This document shows, in pieces, positions 12,201 through 25,900 of a stretch of 64,000 nt of DNA. The stretch covers positions 29,659,201 to 29,723,200 of the forward strand of contig OZ038422.1 of NCBI GenBank assembly GCA_964036155.1, in the 5' to 3' direction. The position numbers and the translations under genes are program-made. Within the stretch, counting starts at the first letter, position 1. The number at the start of each line of letters is the position of its first letter. The stretch is from Diploscapter coronatus (Eukaryota; Nematoda; Chromadorea; Rhabditida; Rhabditidae). The notes under the pieces were generated by a model. The model saw nothing but the letters and a program-made list of their open reading frames with translations. It had not been told where the DNA came from and did not search any database.

Positions 12201-15200
12201 TGAACCCGAATTCATTTTAAGAAAACTTTAAAATTTATAACCTTGCCTTGAACTTTGATGAAGATTCTTTTTTCTTTATACATTAAAAAATTTTTTCCGA
12301 CTATCAGCCATTCCATTTTTCAAAATCTTAATATCATTTCTTTGAAACATACCTAATAAGATTATTTAACAATTTCATAATAGTCCAGTCTCTCTTGGGA
12401 GGATTATCTATAACCTTTCGAACTAATTTTATGGGTCTATTAAAATCGATCCCAAAATTTTCTGAAACCTTTAAAAAACGTGCACAAGGAATGGAGCAAT
12501 TTTTGATCCTCTATCATTTCTCAGCCAGCATTATCACTTTTTAGGACTCTTGCGAAAAAAACGGAACGGTTTGTTTGAGTTAGGAAATGGGAAAAGTTTG
12601 TCAGGGGAAATGATAGAGGGAAAGATCGAAATTCGAGAGCGGCTAGAAATATAGTACTTGAAAAGAAGAGATATTAGAGAGAAAAAGGGAGAGAAAGAAA
12701 AAAAAACAGCACTTGAAATCGAGAGATTCAAAAGATTTAGGCCCTTTCTTTTTTGAATGACTTCGCAGATCCCTTGACATTGAGATTCGTGCATTTCTGA
12801 GCCTAGGAACGAAATAGTATTTAGCAATAAGAGAGAAAAAGAAGGAAAAAAACCTTTGAAATAGGAGAAGAGAAAGAAATAGTGCTGGTTAGAGAATTAG
12901 AAAACGAGAGAAACAGCGCTTGAATTTTTGACAAAAGAAGCAGAAAAAACTAAAGAGGGTTTGCGCAAATAGAAAATAGACTCGGAGGGTGGTCTGTGTT
13001 TTTCTTGTTCTCTTCATTTTTTACAAGAGACCTTTACTCTCTAGAACTTTCTCTTTCTTAGGCTGTTATCTTTCGGGACTCAAACTTCCTTTGAAATTGA
13101 TAGATTAGGAGCGAGTGATGAAATCGACAAGGAAAAGACCAAGTGTCTGGAACACCGCATTGATTAGTGATAAGGGGAACTCTTGAAAATTTCAAAATTA
13201 TTCAACAACTCGAATTAAAAGAAATGCTAAATATTTTTTATAATTTGATCACGAATTTCATTGTTTCGTCAGAGAAAATCAGATAAAATTATCCAGAAAT
13301 TTATTTATCCATGCCAAAATTTCGTACATTTTCCCAAAAAACTAAAATCGTACCATTTCAGCAAAATGAATGGATTTCCCTTTTCCACATCCTTTTGTGA
13401 CGAATCGCACAAAATCGCCTTAATTGAATGCGAAATGTGAAAATGTGCGGATCAGCAAACAAACCGAATTTGTGTGTAGTTTAACGTCGAATCACGTGCA
13501 TTCAAATTTGTTATTTTTGCATCAAAATTCTCCGCTTTTTCGCAATTCGATTACACGTTTGCGCGCGAATTTTGTACTTTTCATAAAACACAATTTTGAG
13601 ATTACGATGATTTTATCAAAAGGGTCCAAGAGAAATCAAATTTTATGAGACTGGAATTTTAAAACTCTGATAGAAAATGATTAAATGCTTCTAAAAATGC
13701 CAAATTATTTGAAAGTTGAAATTTTTTATTCAAATTTTGCTAAATGATTTCTTCTAAAAAATACTCCAAATTTCGAGACGATATAATTTCTACAAAAAAT
13801 AAGATGATCTTTCGCCCGTCCTTTTTATTCTTTTGCACCTGCTATGCAATTTAGCGAACTTTACGAAAAGGCATCGCTGAAATTAATTTTTATTATCACA
13901 CTTTGTCTCGGGTGTAGTAACACTGCAAGTCTCACCTTGCAAAATTCTGCAAGCTAACCTACTTTTTCGAATATCCTAGACGTTTTTGCAACTATATCCT
14001 CTACTATGGGGATATAGATTTCTATTGGGACGCAATTTTGCAGTTGAAATTGTGCAAATTTGAAAGTTCATCGAACAATCTTAAAAATCGCAAATTGCAT
14101 GAAACAATAGCAAAAATGGCAAGTCTGTCTATTTTGGGTAATGAGTACAAATTTCTTGGTTTTGCTGCAGCAAGCTTTCGTTAATCTGTCATTATATGAT
14201 GAAGAATAGGTATTCAAAACGGATTCTATTCTGCATAAAATATCTGAATTAAGGATTCATTTTATATTTGATCAAATATAGAAAAAAAAAACCACTTTAT
14301 TTGTACAAAATTTGTATCGTGTTTTGACTTTCGTAGCACTTATGTGCAAAATTTGTGAGAAAAAAATAAGAAAAAAATCGAACGCCTTTTTATTAGTGTA
14401 CTTTTACTTTTGCGAGCCCAAAATTGGACACAAAGTTTGATCAAAGCGAACTAGGAAGAGACCCTCAAAATGGCAAACGAATAAAAAAGATTATTGCACC
14501 CAGTTTTAGACCTCATTCAGCAAAAACTGAAAGTGAAAAAAAAACATCTGAAAATTACATTTTCAGATGGTTTTCTTCGAATTTTCATAATGCGATTATT
14601 TGTAAGGAGATCAAAATTTCCTAAAGAAATACTCCTTTTGCTACGGTTCTTGAAAGTTTGACCTTTTCTTTTTCTATGTCGATTTCGTCAATTAGGGCGA
14701 CCGAAAAAATCATCGAAAAATGCACTCAATTCAACCCAAAATCGACCTTGAACTTTAGAAAAATTTTCTAAAAAATCCGTTCTAAAAGTTTCTAAAAATG
14801 GAGATCTCATTACATGATTAAAATGGCCTTCAAAAGCGTTTGCAATATTTTTGCAGAAAAGAAAAGTAGTGATCTGAATCAGATGAACTTTCATCCCTGA
14901 TTCCTTATCATTTTTATTTTACTTATCAGTTCAACCTAAATTTATTTAATCCTACTTCTAAATGATAGTTGATTATGTCATAAAAACCGAACTTATCTGA
15001 GGGATCACGAAAGAACTGACTAACATTAGCTGATCAATTTGTAAAGAAATCAAAAATTTTCCATTGAAAGGGCTAAAATTCTATAAAAAAAATTACAAAG
15101 AATAATGTTTCAGAATTCTTTACCAAATATAGTTCATAGTAGATTGTGTGGAAGTGATAAAATTATGAAAAATTTGAAAAAATGATAAAACTAGGATTAG

Positions 15201-18200
15201 AAATAAACTATTTTAAAGAAAATAATAAAAAGAATAATTCTTCAGATATAACCGACCGAATCATAGCGATGGGTTATCCGGCGGACACGAAGGAGGCGAT
15301 TTATCGAAACAGCATGAGACACACGCAGCAATTCCTCGAGCAACATCACGCAGGGCACTATAAAGTCTTCAATTTGTGAGTGATTTCTTCTTAGTTTATC
15401 TCCGATAAATTCGCAAATATATGACTACATGATTGAATACGTAGGTGTTGCCGTGCATAGGCCATCATATTGAAACTTACTGTGAAAAATTTTCCTCTTA
15501 CTTTAAATTTGTGTTAAACTTTTGTTAAGATTCGATGAGCGATCTAGCGAATAACATGAAATTCTCTTCATTAAGCGAAAATCTGAAATCTACAAGATCA
15601 TGCAATAGAAACCTATTAGGAACTTGCTATAATTGAATACCATTGATTTGAATGATCAGACTAACGGGAGAAACTTCATGATTTTATAAGAAATTTGAAA
15701 CTAACAGTAATTTTCAATGTTTAATTTTCAGACGAGGCCAGTACGTCTATGACACGTCGAAGTTCCACCATCGCGTCGTCTCATTCGAGATGACTGACCA
15801 CCATCCGCCTAGGTAATTTTTCTATTATTTAAAGAAAGTAGTTTATCTAACAATAAGTTTCTAAAATTGCTTATTTTGAAAGATACAGGTATTCGGCTTA
15901 CTATATATCTCCTAGTACATTTTTGAATAAGTTCGAAAATGAATTATTATGAATCTTCTGACATATTTTATGTTTGAAGAATTTTGTTCAATTAAAATTC
16001 TATCAAATTAGAAAAGGCGAAAAATCAAACTTCCAGACTGGAACTGATGGCGCCGTTCTGTCGCGAAGTGCACGAGTATCTAGAAGCAGACCCCAGAAAT
16101 ATCGTAGCTGTTCATTGTAAAGCGGGCAAGGTAGTTAATTCGACTTAACTATGTCCTAATTATCGACTTAATTACCCACTAACTATCTCTTAATTTTAGG
16201 GTCGCACGGGTGTTATGATATGTGCGTATCTAGTGTACATCAAATTCTACGAGTCGCCACGACAAAACATGGATTATTACTCTATAGTACGAACTAGGAA
16301 TAACAAGGTAATTAACTGGGGTTTAATTAGAATAATTAACCGACCTAATTACCCCAACTTAGGGAGTCACAATACCGTCTCAGCGTCGATACGTCTATTA
16401 TTTTTCGCACTTACGGAATCATCAGTTGAATTACATGCCTCTCAGGGTAGAACTTGTCGGGATTTACCTAGAAAAACCGCCTAAATTGAAGAGTGAGTTT
16501 TATTTTTTACCGACGAATCTATAAAATTGCAAAAAATGCTAAATTTAGATTTTTCAGCGGCCCTATCGAAAAATGCGCTGAATATACGGGTAGCGAATGG
16601 GGACGTCGACGTTTTCCTTGGCGAAAATATGAACATCACCAACGAGCAATGGCACGTGTTTTCTATTTCCAAACTTATACTTTTAGCTCTTAAATACCCA
16701 TGGTTTTCATGGTTGCATGGCGCAGTGGTACTGCGTTGAGTCTTGAATAGTTGCAAAATCGAAAATGAGCGATGATGATTGAAAGTCGGAGTCTGGAAGA
16801 TGGCTGAATATTTCGCCCCTATCTTAGCTCATTTTGCATCGATTTTTGAAAATCAATAATTTAAAACAAAAAATCAATAATTGATTGATTTTAGGGCCGC
16901 TGAAGAGGCAGCGTGGTATGGGAATGTAGTGTCGAATGGACCCGATAGCTATGATCCGGAGGACCCACAGAATGAAAGAAAGAACGTTATCAGTCGGTCA
17001 GTTTGTTTGAAAGATATGAAATTTAAAAATTTATGTTTTACAAAGACTGACTGAAGATGCCAATGCATCAATGCTTTGCTAAAATATGAACTCTGAAGCT
17101 TGTTTTGAACAGACTTGGAACTTTTTCTAAAAATTGCCAATCGCATTGCTATCGAATTTTGACAACCGGATCGCACCGCGCAACCACAATTGCGGTTATT
17201 TATTTGCAAGTCTGATTTCGAAGTAGATTTTGGTTAGCAATATGATTGGGTGTTAGCGAGACGTCTCGATACTCGTTTCAAATATTATCTATTTGAAACT
17301 TATTTTGAACATTTCCAAAGTATTTTATTATTTCAAACCTTCAAGAACTATTCAAATAACTTTCACCGATACTTGAAAACGTTATATATTATTTTGCGTT
17401 TGATACGCAGCAGAATCATCTAAAAAGTAAAAAAGAAATTCTTAAAAATCGCAAGATGCATTTCACTAATTCCTAAGATACGTCTTACGTTTTCTCATTT
17501 GTTTCCTTGATTATGTTGTTGCAAATACCCGAATTAAAAATATTGTCGAAATTGTAAGAAAAGTCGATTTTAAGACGCGCCTGGGGTTGGACAGTGCCTT
17601 CTCATCAGAGAGTGTTCCTTGAGGGCGACGTGCGGATTGACGTCTACACGAAGAACTCGTTTGGCTTCGGCAAGTTCCAAATCAAGAACGACCGGACGAA
17701 GGTGGGCCACATCTGGATGAACACCATGTTCGCGTGTCCGGGATTTTGTGGGGGCGCCTACAAACATGGCGACGAAGCTCATCCCTATCCCGAAGGAGCT
17801 ACGACAATTGCAGAAAGGAGGCCTCAGCATAGGTAGGGGAAATTTGAAACATTACCCAAATTATGTGGGCATTAATGAGTGTAGAAAAATCTTGCTTTCG
17901 TGAATATTTACTAATACGGGGTCTTTAAATTGATTTGAATGTAAAATTGGAAAGTGGCAATGATAGGTTTCAATGGTACTTGAAAAATATTGCCCTTTCT
18001 AGCTCGAATATTAGATAAAGCAGCAATGTTTTATTTAAAAAAAAAAACTGGAATAATTGAATATTTGGTACTTGTGTGTTTTAAGGAAACATTCAAGAAA
18101 TTGTCAACTTGTAGAGTTATTGGGTATCATGAAAATTGAACGCTGTCTAATAAAATTCCTTCATTCCAGACCGAAAGCCGGCTCCGCATCCCTTCCCAAT

Positions 18201-21200
18201 TCTCCACCCAGCAGTCCCAAGTCTCGGTCCTCAGGTGGACCTGCAGCTAGGGCGCCTTCATTCGACGCGAGGAAATCCGCTAGAACGCCACCCAAATTGC
18301 ACATCAATCGAGCCGTCAAGAAATGTATGCAGAAAATTGACTGTTTTTCTGTTCAAGTCTAAAATTGATATCGACATAGAGTGCTTCCCAAATCTATCTT
18401 CTAATCATCATGATATTTTGAAACCTATTTTGATCTTTCTATTGAATTTTGAAATTAATTCTAGAATGATTGCCAAAAATGATGAATACTTTTCGCCTAG
18501 CATTTTGAATCATATTTGAACTTTCTTCGACTTTTGCCGACTTTGAAAGGCTCATTTTAGTAGCCGAATCGTCGTCCCGCAACAGCGAGCCGCACATCGG
18601 CCGAAACCACGACGATCGAATTAATTCTGGAGCGAAGTCAAAGAAGGAAAAGAAAGGCAAAAAATCATCGACAACTTCGGGAGCGAGTTTCGGCCAGAAC
18701 TCCAGAGAATGGGACAAGGATTTGGAGGTAATTACTTAGGGAAAAGTTTCCCATCCTTCCTTATCTTGAGAAAACTTTCCTACAGTAATTGAAGACAATT
18801 AGGGTAAATAAAATAAATAATGGGAAAAATCCGCTGAGATAATCTTGGTAATTAGGCTAGTTAGTGTAATAATTAGGATAATTAACCTAATTGGTTTAGC
18901 TAATGCGACCTCCCGGATTGGACAGGCACTGCCCGTCAGAAACATTGAAGGGAATCTATGGCGAGAAAGAACCGTGAGTATTTGTTAAAATTAAAATTTT
19001 GATTTACATCCAAACCATTATGTTATTGAGTTTTGAAATTTTCTATGAATTTATGAGACTTTTGAAGCCTATTTGAATATTTTGATAGAAAAAGTATCAC
19101 ATAATAAACAACGATGTTCAAAGAGAAAATTTGAGACCTATTCAAAAATGAAAGATAACTTTCAGACCCCGAGTGAAAATTGAGAAAATGCTGAAAGAGG
19201 CTCACACTGGGGGATTGATCGAGGATGTCTACAATCAAAGGAGGCTCAGTGTCCCGCATGGTAGGAAAACTCTTTAAAAAATTAAAAAATATATATTTAT
19301 AAGAAACTTGCTTGATAATTTTTGAATTTCGGCGCATTGTGAATGGTTTAAAATCGGAGAATTTCATGAAGAATTATGACTTGATTTTTTCCTCGAAGAA
19401 TTGGAATTTCAACATTTTCCAGAGGGCGAACCCGTACCAGCTGCCCCAATCGGTCGACCGAACGCAGACGGTCCGAACATGCTCATCCGTCAGCCAGACG
19501 AGCACGTCCAGATCTACTCGATCCTCGAAATCGACAGGGCATTCAAAAATCCGAGTCTCGACCCAGGGCTCAAGGTAATTTACGGAGATCACCTATTTCA
19601 ATGATAAATTTTGAAACGTGAAGCAAACATGTGTTAAGGAATGGTGAAAGGAAGGTAATTTTCATAGCATCTTGTTAGGCGCATAAGAAACATCATAAAA
19701 TATGAATTATCTTCAAACTTTTAAAGCCATGAAAGTATATGGAATAGGCTTTGAGAAGTGGAGGAAAGGGAATACATTTTTGCAAAAATTATTACTTTAA
19801 CAACCGAACCCCAAAATAATTCGAATAGAATAAATAAACAAATAAACGAAATATTTAAGCTGATCGTCGTTACCCGCTGCGTCTCTGCTGACAACATGGC
19901 AGACAAGCGATTGGCTGATACATTCTTGAAGGTCACCCATCAGAAGCAGGAGGAAAAGGACAAGAACAATCAGGCCAAGGTAGGTTCATTTTAGATTTTT
20001 AGCAAATGAGACCTGAAACAGCGTTCCTTTGAAAATCATCATCACATTTATCTAGTTACCTTGAAACATATCCAATGCTTTTATTTGCAATGTCGTTTCG
20101 TACCAGAACGACTATCGTTGAAAGATTTCCCACATTTCGTACGTACGATATCTTAGAATAATTTCCTCAGTTTATGTCATTTCTTGGCTTAAAGCATATT
20201 TCCAAATTTGATAGAGCATAAAACATTCGTCAATCAGCTATACGAAGCTCCTTACATCTTTATCATTATATTCGAAAACATTCAAAGTAGTCTGAAATAC
20301 TTTTAAAAAAAAAAAGTATCTTTAGGTGGCTGCCCGAAAGAGCAAAATCCAAGTGTCGAGCGAGCCGATCGAGATCGGCAACACCTGGAATACCTCTGCG
20401 ACTTGCATCGGCTCCCAAGGCGGCTGCTCGCCGGCACCTATCTCGGGAGGGGCAATTCCCTCGACTTTGTCTGGTAGGAATTTCTTTTCGAGCATATTCT
20501 AATTTTTCATTATTTATGCAATTATGCAAAATTAGAATATTTTTAGAAAATGACAAAAAATTAAAAGAGACTGTACATTTTATTTCTGATATGCTGGATT
20601 TTCTTCTAATTTATTTTTTAAAAAGTGCATTCTCTGAAATAATTTTAGAAAAGGAAAAAAACGACTTTTCTAATATGTAAAATGATTTGATAATTTAGAG
20701 AATAAATGAAAGAAACTATGATAAGAAGATTTTTTGAAAATTTCAACTTTAGATGAGGCTTACCGAAACGATCCAAGGAGCAACGACCCCTATATGTGTA
20801 GGTTCTTCCACAGGCAGCGAGAAGACTCGCTATCGGCCTATCCCAACAATTCTTATAGGTTAGTTCTGTTTTTAAATTATGAACTTCAATCAGGTCTTAT
20901 CAATTTCGAATTAAATTTTTTTTCAAGATTTTGGTAGAAAATTAAAGCCTACTAGAAGAAGATTGTTAATGTGAGATTACAATTTAGAATTTTCAAACTT
21001 GCTTATTTGTTAAGTTCCAAGGAAATATGACATGACTCGGAAACTTGATTTTTCAATTCTTGCTGTTATTCGCAGGCTATCAAAAATGTTCTAATTTTCC
21101 TCCACCAAATTCATCCTTTCGGTTTTTCTTACCTCACCCAGACGCTATGCAATTATTCGTTTTTTGCCTTCATCAAAAACCCCCAGGACAAATTGAAAAA

Positions 21201-22951
21201 TCGAATTAGAGATGGGGCTTTTGCCCGAAGACTAATGGAAAATCATACTAGTCCTTCCCCGTAGTGTCTTGTAATTTCATTTATCATAGACGTGGGAGAT
21301 CTCTTGACATAAAATATTTGACTTTTCCGATAGATAGACTGGGTCATGATCTAATACAATTATTTTGATTGTGCGTTAACATAGGAGGGCAAAACCACTT
21401 GCTATATTATATCTTGAGGTCACCTAATACAATTATTCTGTTCATGCGTTGAAACATAGGGGATGAAACCGTTTGGCATATGCATCAGATTTCGACTTTA
21501 TGATGAATTGTAGCGTAGATGACACCGATTATGACTATGCGGATTTGTATCAAGAGAAAACTCAATTTGACACTTCTTAGAAAATCCCTGGTTTCGAGAA
21601 TCAATCTAGTCATGATTTGTGACATCAACATAGATTACTTGTCAAGTGAGGGAAAATAAGAATAATCCTATTTCTTCTATTTTTACTACAATTATTTCTA
21701 AACTAGGTTCATGACATGAAAATAGCGGTGTTATGCTACAAATAGATTACTTATGATGTAACACTTTGCCCCTATAGCAATGTTTTGAGACTATGATTTT
21801 GCGAATAAAAAAGCACAAAATATAAATTTAAAAAAAAAAAAAATTATAAGCGATAAGTATTTTCACTATTGCAAACAATTCTCACAATCTAGAAAAAAAA
21901 ATCAATAAAAAAGATTAGAAATAAATTTTAGATGTCCTTTCCAATACCCGGAAAATGCGGCGTCTGGGAACGGTCATGCCTCACCTGTCGATGCGGATCT
22001 GAATCGTTTCTGCTCGCATCCAACATCCCCGATGGCCGAGGACGAGGTCGTGTTTTCCTGCGGAGATCCGTCTGGCAACTGCAACCAACTCACCAATCAC
22101 TCGGGAAGACTGGCTGCTAGTTTTACGGTACTTTTTAGTTTAGATATTTTAGAATTGCAACTTGGTATATTACTATAAAATGAAACATTTGTGAAATTGG
22201 AACATTGCTTTTTGCGTGGTGATTTTGAAGCATACTTTACTCTTTTTAGATTTAACACTTGTTTGACAATAAAATTGAATAATTTTGCAGATAAGTTTCA
22301 AGTAGTTTTGAAATAAGCGATAAGTTTCTCTATAGTTCTCGTTCTATTATCCAAAAAATAAAAACTTACAAAATTAAGGCGGATTGGTCCTCGATCGGAG
22401 TGCCGACGAGTCGATCTGAGCTGTCCGAATTGGACATCGAAGTGAGAAGCTACCATCCAGATGACACCAACTGGAATCACTCGGAAAGCAGCAGGAGCTC
22501 GTCTAGTGTAAGTTTAGAAACTTAATTGAAATAGTTGATAATTTTGTCTCCGGTTAGGATAATCTGATTAGTATACTATGTTTTGATTTTTCGAAGCATA
22601 CTTGGAAATTTTATCTCGATAATAGAAAATCATGTTTCAGAAAATGGAATATCTGTCCGTTTTTCATCTATACTTCGAAGTTTTCTAAAAATTATCTAAA
22701 CCAAGCAATTTTTCTAAAACCTACAAAATATTCATTTCTTGAAATCTATATAAAATTTTTTTTCTAAGTTGCAGTCTGATGGTTGTGCGGCTCCAACATC
22801 TACGTCCTCTGCCCTTCCCGCCCCCGTCGCTCCGAGCTCATCGCCAGGGTCTTCCTCTTCGCTCCCGCCAATGGGCGGTTCGGTCGGCTCGGTGTCTCCC
22901 TCGCCACGGAACGCACAGGCTCCGCCTCCTCAGTTCGCGTCACGAGCCTGA
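6235..22951 (+). CDS. daf-18: DAF-18/PTEN phosphatidylinositol 3-phosphatase, 24 exons
   Basis: PTEN removes the 3-phosphate of PIP3 at the plasma membrane and opposes PI3K/insulin signalling (dauer and lifespan control in C. elegans). Exons: 6235-6305, 9987-10269, 10479-10596, 10763-10866, 11097-11193, 15246-15375, 15732-15812, 16037-16130, 16200-16307, 16363-16492, 16558-16657, 16895-16996, 17575-17832, 18170-18324, 18561-18727, 18900-18973, 19166-19260, 19423-19574, 19860-19979, 20326-20473, 20753-20858, 21932-22127, 22379-22507, 22775-22951. All phases agree, giving about 1064 residues (C. elegans 962, human 403). Residues 1-192 are a Ser/Thr/Gln/His-rich extension. The lipid-binding motif [16 protein letters not shown] ends at 225. 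The WPD-type Asp is 290, in MTDHHPP. The P-loop HCKAGKGRTG has Cys322 and Arg328. The TI loop GVTIPSQRR follows at 363, then a C2 domain to about 558 ([19 protein letters not shown]). The tail continues in the nematode DAF-18 pattern and ends FASRA, with no PDZ ligand. Exon 1 is inferred from phase and a GTGAGT donor. The exon 11 donor (GTTTTC) is weak. Confidence 0.93.
6306..9986 (+). other. daf-18 intron 1 (3.7 kb)
   Basis: This is non-coding sequence between the inferred first exon and the first well-supported exon. Open frames such as those near 9087-9380 and 9546-9908 show no homology signal or splice context and look like chance frames. The 8560-9370 part has short A and T runs alternating at roughly ten-base spacing, as in the periodic A/T clusters of germline-active Caenorhabditis genes. 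If exon 1 is wrong, part of this stretch would be upstream sequence instead. Confidence 0.5.
11194..15245 (+). other. daf-18 intron 5 (4.05 kb)
   Basis: This long intron splits the PTEN lipid-binding motif inside the codon for Tyr225, between the donor GTGAGT and the acceptor TTCAG at 15241-15245. It has two halves of interest: 11520-12930, where degenerate CAAGNGCTATTTC motifs appear on the + strand and then inverted, and 13170-14900, which is rich in alternating A and T runs. No exon or RNA gene was recognised. Confidence 0.6.
16711..16740 (+). other. tRNA-like D-arm inside a daf-18 intron
   Basis: TGGCGCAGTGG at 16718-16728 fits the RNA polymerase III A-box consensus, and CGCAG TGGTA CTGCG at 16721-16735 folds as a perfect 5-bp D-arm-like hairpin. 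No matching B-box or acceptor stem follows, so this is not a working tRNA gene. It could be a decayed tRNA-derived fragment or chance. It lies in the intron after exon 11, whose donor is unclear. Confidence 0.25.
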
Positions 22952-25900
22952 GCCCCTAAGCTCCCTAAGCCCGTACTAGTTTCCATGTTCATCACGAATC
23001 CTAACCCCCCGTACCCCACTTACAATTTCCACATTCAAACTACGGAGAATCATCGGTGTTTCAAAACGTGCAATTTCTATAGCATAATTTGTTATTTATA
23101 TGAGAAAATTATGATGCTTCCTGATTTTCAAATGCGCTTCGGAGTTTTTATAAATTAGCACGTACTTTGAGATAGCGATAGCCAAGACTGTTACTTGGAA
23201 ACTTAAAAATTTGCCCCTCCCTAGGTACTTCTGAATTCGCAAAAATTACTTTTTTTGCAAGACTCCCGCTCTGTACGCTTCTAACAATTTCATATACATA
23301 CTGCTTGTTCAGAATTTTGGAATGCGAGGTTATTTTGTGGGTGGAGTTTTTCGACAAATTGTTTCACGCACACATGCATCGTCTATTCATGGAGCAGTAA
23401 TTGAGAAACGCAGGGAGCCTTGATAAATTTCACTTTGCAGATTTTGAGCCATAAAAAACGACCATTTTGCAAGAGAAGATCAAGAAAACGAGTCTAATCT
23501 TCAAGGTTTCTCACGTTTCTCATGTGAATTCGGATTTGTTCCAATCCAGTAAAGCAGAATTAAGCTCCGTAATTTCAACGAGTTCCGTGTTTCAGTTAAT
23601 TTGCAAGTAATTGAGCATAATCCAGACATTCTGGAATGAGTCTTCCTGGATTTTAGAATAATCTTGAAATCGTACAATTTTAAGATACTCTAAACCCAGG
23701 AAATCTGAAGAAAAACCTTTCTGGTTTTAGGAATAATCCTAAAATCGCAAGATTGAAAAAATCTTTGAACTATACATTTTCCAAAAGTCTTTCTATATTA
23801 TTATGAAAAAAAAACTCTAGAAATCTCCACATAATGACCTCCATTCCAAATGGTTGTTGGCCCTATAAGTAGGCTTTTCATATTACGACTCTCTCTTTAA
23901 TGATTATCCATATATAGCAAAATGTTTTGCGTGTCCTATACATAAGAAACACATGTTCGCGTTGCATCATTGTTAGTGATTTTCTATTCAAAAACTCAGG
24001 TGCAATTTCGTTTCCTTCTTGTTTTTTCTATTAATTTTTATGTCGGTAAAAACTAACAAAATTGAGCAAATTTTTAAAAAAAATAGTCGATTTTCTAGTT
24101 TTTATCGAAATTACATGTTTCCTTCTTCCTTTCTTAAATCGAGTATGGGAAATTTTCATATTCAAGATAACAACACAATTTTGCTACACACACTTTCTAT
24201 ACGAATTTTATTTTAATAAAAGGTGATTTGGAAATATTTATGATTTTTTAAAATAATAATTTCCAAATCACCTACTGAAATATTTGCATTCTTTCTCTTG
24301 TCACCTTAAGAATTCAACAAAAAGACTCATTACGGTGTCTATCATATATCGTAAGTTTCAAAGAATCAGCCCAAAATGGCAATTTTTACAAGTGCCGCGC
24401 GGTTTTCATGTACATTAAAACGGTGTGGTACTTGCAAAAACCATTCATTCTTGGACTGTTTTTTTTTTCATAGAGATTACTGATATCTGATATTGCTATA
24501 AATAATCGGCTTTTTCTTCCTTTTATTTCTATGTACGCGGTGTTTAGGATTTGACAATTTTCATTTTACTGACTATTGTTCTCTTGTTCCTTTTATAGAC
24601 GTTTTTCTTCGAATTTTAATGATGCCAGTATGTTAGGCACTAAAATTTGATGGATAATTTGGAAAATTCAAAGATGAGCTATACTACTGGCATCATTAGC
24701 AAACTTGTCGTTCAAAAACTACCATGTTTGAAATTTTCCAATAGACCTAAAGAATTTGGAAAAGTACTCGGATTACTTTCCTTGATGACCATTTTTCAGT
24801 ACTTTTTCAAGAATACAACTAAAACCTCCCCTTTCTATCCTATCTTTGTCCGTTTTATAGTATAAGACCCCTGTTCACGAGTAGATTTGCCAAGAAAAGT
24901 TACAATCATCACCATTATCAAAGAATTCGATTTAAAATTAACGTAATTTGCAACAGTATATTTTAACGAGCGTCATTTTTGCAAATTGCATCCTAAACTT
25001 CGTGCAGAAAGGTTACGGTCGATGTTATTTTATGGAAGACCTTATCCACGTTTGGTTAGTTCTCTTGTAGTTATTAGAAGTTTTCGGGGGATTTTTAATG
25101 AATTTCCAATTTAGAACAAAAGGCCATTAATAATTGTCCGAAAACTCGTAGAGCTATTAAAATAGAGTAAATTAATGACACTTAGAGCGGATATTGCATC
25201 ATTTTAAAATTACACAATTTCTAAAAACGGTCGATTTTTAGAAACACGAAACAAGTTGAACTTTACACGCATTTCGCTGGTCGGTAAATGAATTATTTGT
25301 GTTTCGGAAAATTGCCTAATTAGTCTACCCCAGTTCTACAACAAAATGTGCAGCGCTATTTTCTTCTATAAATTATTCTATTTGAAATTTCAGCGTTTTT
25401 CATCGTTAATTTATCTATGAAATTCCCGTTCTCGAAAGCATTTTGGAGTATTGAGAAATGGGAGGAAATTTTTATTTCTGTATAAAAATGAAGTTTATGA
25501 AAAGTAGAGTTTCTGGCAAGTTTTTCTTCCTCCCATTTGCAATCAAATTTTCAATGGAGAAAATGACAAGAACCCCGAATTTTCGATGTTTTCATATTTT
25601 CTATTTTCATGTTTGGCTTTAATTTGGTTCGCACGTGTATTTAGAAATTTTTCGGCTGAATGAAACGAATTTTCTTCATCGTTTGAAAATATAGTACACC
25701 TACTTGGAAACGCGCTCTAATTATAAAGAAAATTTCCATTTTAGCGCGTTTCAAGTAAGCTTCATTTTTCAGACGATTTCCTGTCGTTATTTTCTGAAAT
25801 TCAATTCATTCGCATTAATTCACGGATCTCTGAAGAAGAAAAGTTTGAAATAAATTGATTCGCCAAAATTTCTCATTTAAAATTCTTGAAATACTAACCT

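Noticed and set aside
16215..16484. 89-codon frame over PTEN exons
   Set aside because: It reads through two introns; the true exons are 16200-16307 and 16363-16492, and the second is in a different frame.
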